Shown: one piece after another, positions 5,156-5,915 of the stretch | Position numbering within the stretch: position 1 is the stretch's first letter | How the letters are laid out: every line of letters starts with the position of its first letter | NCBI GenBank assembly: GCA_030613125.1 | Contig: JAUWMO010000219.1 | Span: 1 to 5,915, forward strand | Direction: 5' to 3' | DNA: 5,915 nucleotides | From: Bacteroidota bacterium | Lineage (GTDB): Bacteria; Bacteroidota; Bacteroidia; Bacteroidales; VadinHA17 | Program-made: the position numbers and the translations under genes | The notes under the pieces: generated by a model | Seen by the model: only the letters and a program-made list of their open reading frames with translations | Told to the model about the DNA's origin: nothing | Databases searched by the model: none

Positions 5156-5915
5156 ACTTAAATCCTATTGTGGTCAGGAATTTGTGCTGATTATAAGTGT
5201 TTTTTGCAGGATCCGTACCTGGATACATAAAGTAGTATTCGTCATGGCCCATGTATACATAAGCCATATCGATGAAAAAATGATTGGTCCTGAATCCAAG
5301 ACCGCCTGTCAGGGAAAGATAATCGGCATCTTTGTTGGCTTCTGACTCTTTATACGGGCTCATATAATACGCTACTCCTCCCCTCAGTGAGACTGCACCA
5401 AATTTGAATTCAGCACCACCCCGTACATTAACTACTTGTCTATAGGCCTCATTAATGGCCTCATTCTCAATCATAAAATCATAACCGTTATTTCCACGAT
5501 GCAAACGCATCGAAGTATAATTAATAAATTCTACATCCATTCCAATCAATGCAAGTTTAAAAAGCTGGACACCTACATTGCCAATCACCTTAAAGGGAGG
5601 TGAAATCCTGTAATCATAACTTCCATTAGGAGATGATGAAGTATACACTTTATCGCCATTTGCATCAGGGGTATCAAAACCTGCTTCAATATTTGAATAA
5701 TAATCTTCCCTTACGCGGAAACTATATGGAAAATGAATTGCACCTCCAATTCTTAGAATTTGAATTGGCTTATACAAAAATCCCATTTTAAAACTAAAAC
5801 CCGTACCCCGTGCTCTGAGGTATTCATAAAATTTAAAATAATCAAACTCTTCAATATGATTATCCGGATCGGTTTCATAGTGAAAAGTTTCACGGGTATA
5901 ATTCAGGTTATGTAT
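5151..5915 (-). CDS. FadL/OmpP1/TodX-like outer-membrane protein, C-terminal part (truncated by window)
   Basis: The frame is open from the right edge to a TAA at 5153-5151 and encodes 254 residues. The Met at 5786 is internal: 43 in-frame residues precede it, ending in RARGTGFSFK, and the start lies outside the window. GTGFSFKMGFLYKPIQILRIGGAIHFPYSF (split over the Met) matches the 'GTG....G..Y.P....R.G.A.H.P' segment of FadL/OmpP1-type barrels, which let hydrophobic compounds cross the outer membrane. Alternating strands with aromatic girdle residues continue to the end (VSLRGGVAYYMSPYK, GGLGFRTNHFFIDMAYVYM). The last residues, FLTTIGFKF, are a C-terminal beta strand ending in Phe, the usual BamA recognition signal, so the 3' end is genuine. 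The substrate is unknown; in Bacteroidota such proteins are often annotated only as outer-membrane transport proteins. Its stop codon lies inside the right arm of a long inverted repeat. The gap and structures behind it suggest it is not cotranscribed with the ABC genes, though both point the same way. Confidence 0.8.
   Translation of the reverse strand: MHNLNYTRETFHYETDPDNHIEEFDYFKFYEYLRARGTGFSFKMGFLYKPIQILRIGGAIHFPYSFRVREDYYSNIEAGFDTPDANGDKVYTSSSPNGSYDYRISPPFKVIGNVGVQLFKLALIGMDVEFINYTSMRLHRGNNGYDFMIENEAINEAYRQVVNVRGGAEFKFGAVSLRGGVAYYMSPYKESEANKDADYLSLTGGLGFRTNHFFIDMAYVYMGHDEYYFMYPGTDPAKNTYNQHKFLTTIGFKF

Noticed and set aside
5139..5345. A 68-codon + strand frame opposite the porin gene end.
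   Set aside because: It is antisense to the clear C-terminal barrel strands of the FadL-like protein and begins inside the inverted repeat.
5784..5786. ATG as the start of the FadL-like gene (211-residue protein).
   Set aside because: The frame stays open for 43 more codons to the window edge with family-like sequence before this Met, so it is internal.

Overview
The window looks like a chromosomal segment of a low-GC member of the Bacteroidota. The evidence is two lipoproteins with the acidic/lysine '+2' signature typical of surface lipoproteins in this phylum (C-Q-K-D-N and C-E-K-D-S), a DUF4382-type lipoprotein, a FadL/OmpP1-type outer-membrane barrel, A/T-rich leaders without Shine-Dalgarno sequences, and one TAnnTTTG-like promoter box. 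No phage gene, transposase, CRISPR array, rRNA or tRNA was recognised.

Layout. The left edge holds the last 39 codons of an unidentified + strand gene. Two separately spaced + strand lipoprotein genes follow. The first (376-1209) has a DUF4382 domain plus a carboxypeptidase-regulatory-like beta-sandwich. The second (1506-2486) has a cysteine-containing N-terminal module and a C-terminal 'GYWKNHP' domain. A rho-independent terminator (2516-2544) closes this group. A convergent - strand operon follows: an ABC-2 family ATPase (4712-3750) and its permease (3753-2587), overlapping by four bases (ATGA). The right edge holds the C-terminal 254 residues of a - strand FadL/OmpP1-like porin (5915-5151).

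The 438-base gap between the porin and the ATPase is the most structured non-coding DNA here. It carries a 7-bp tandem repeat (five copies plus a degenerate sixth) just upstream of the ATPase start, a short isolated hairpin, and a 197-bp nested inverted repeat (4959-5155). The outer arms of that element reach into the porin stop codon. Its interior contains two hairpins that compete for the same bases and a strong CCCGAT/ATCGGG stem.

How the genes relate. The ATPase and permease almost certainly form one exporter with an unknown substrate. The two lipoproteins and the porin are envelope proteins, but nothing in the sequence ties them to the exporter or to one another. I see no clear new multi-gene system. 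The items most worth following up are the 197-bp palindromic element, the heptamer array and the GYWKNHP surface lipoprotein.
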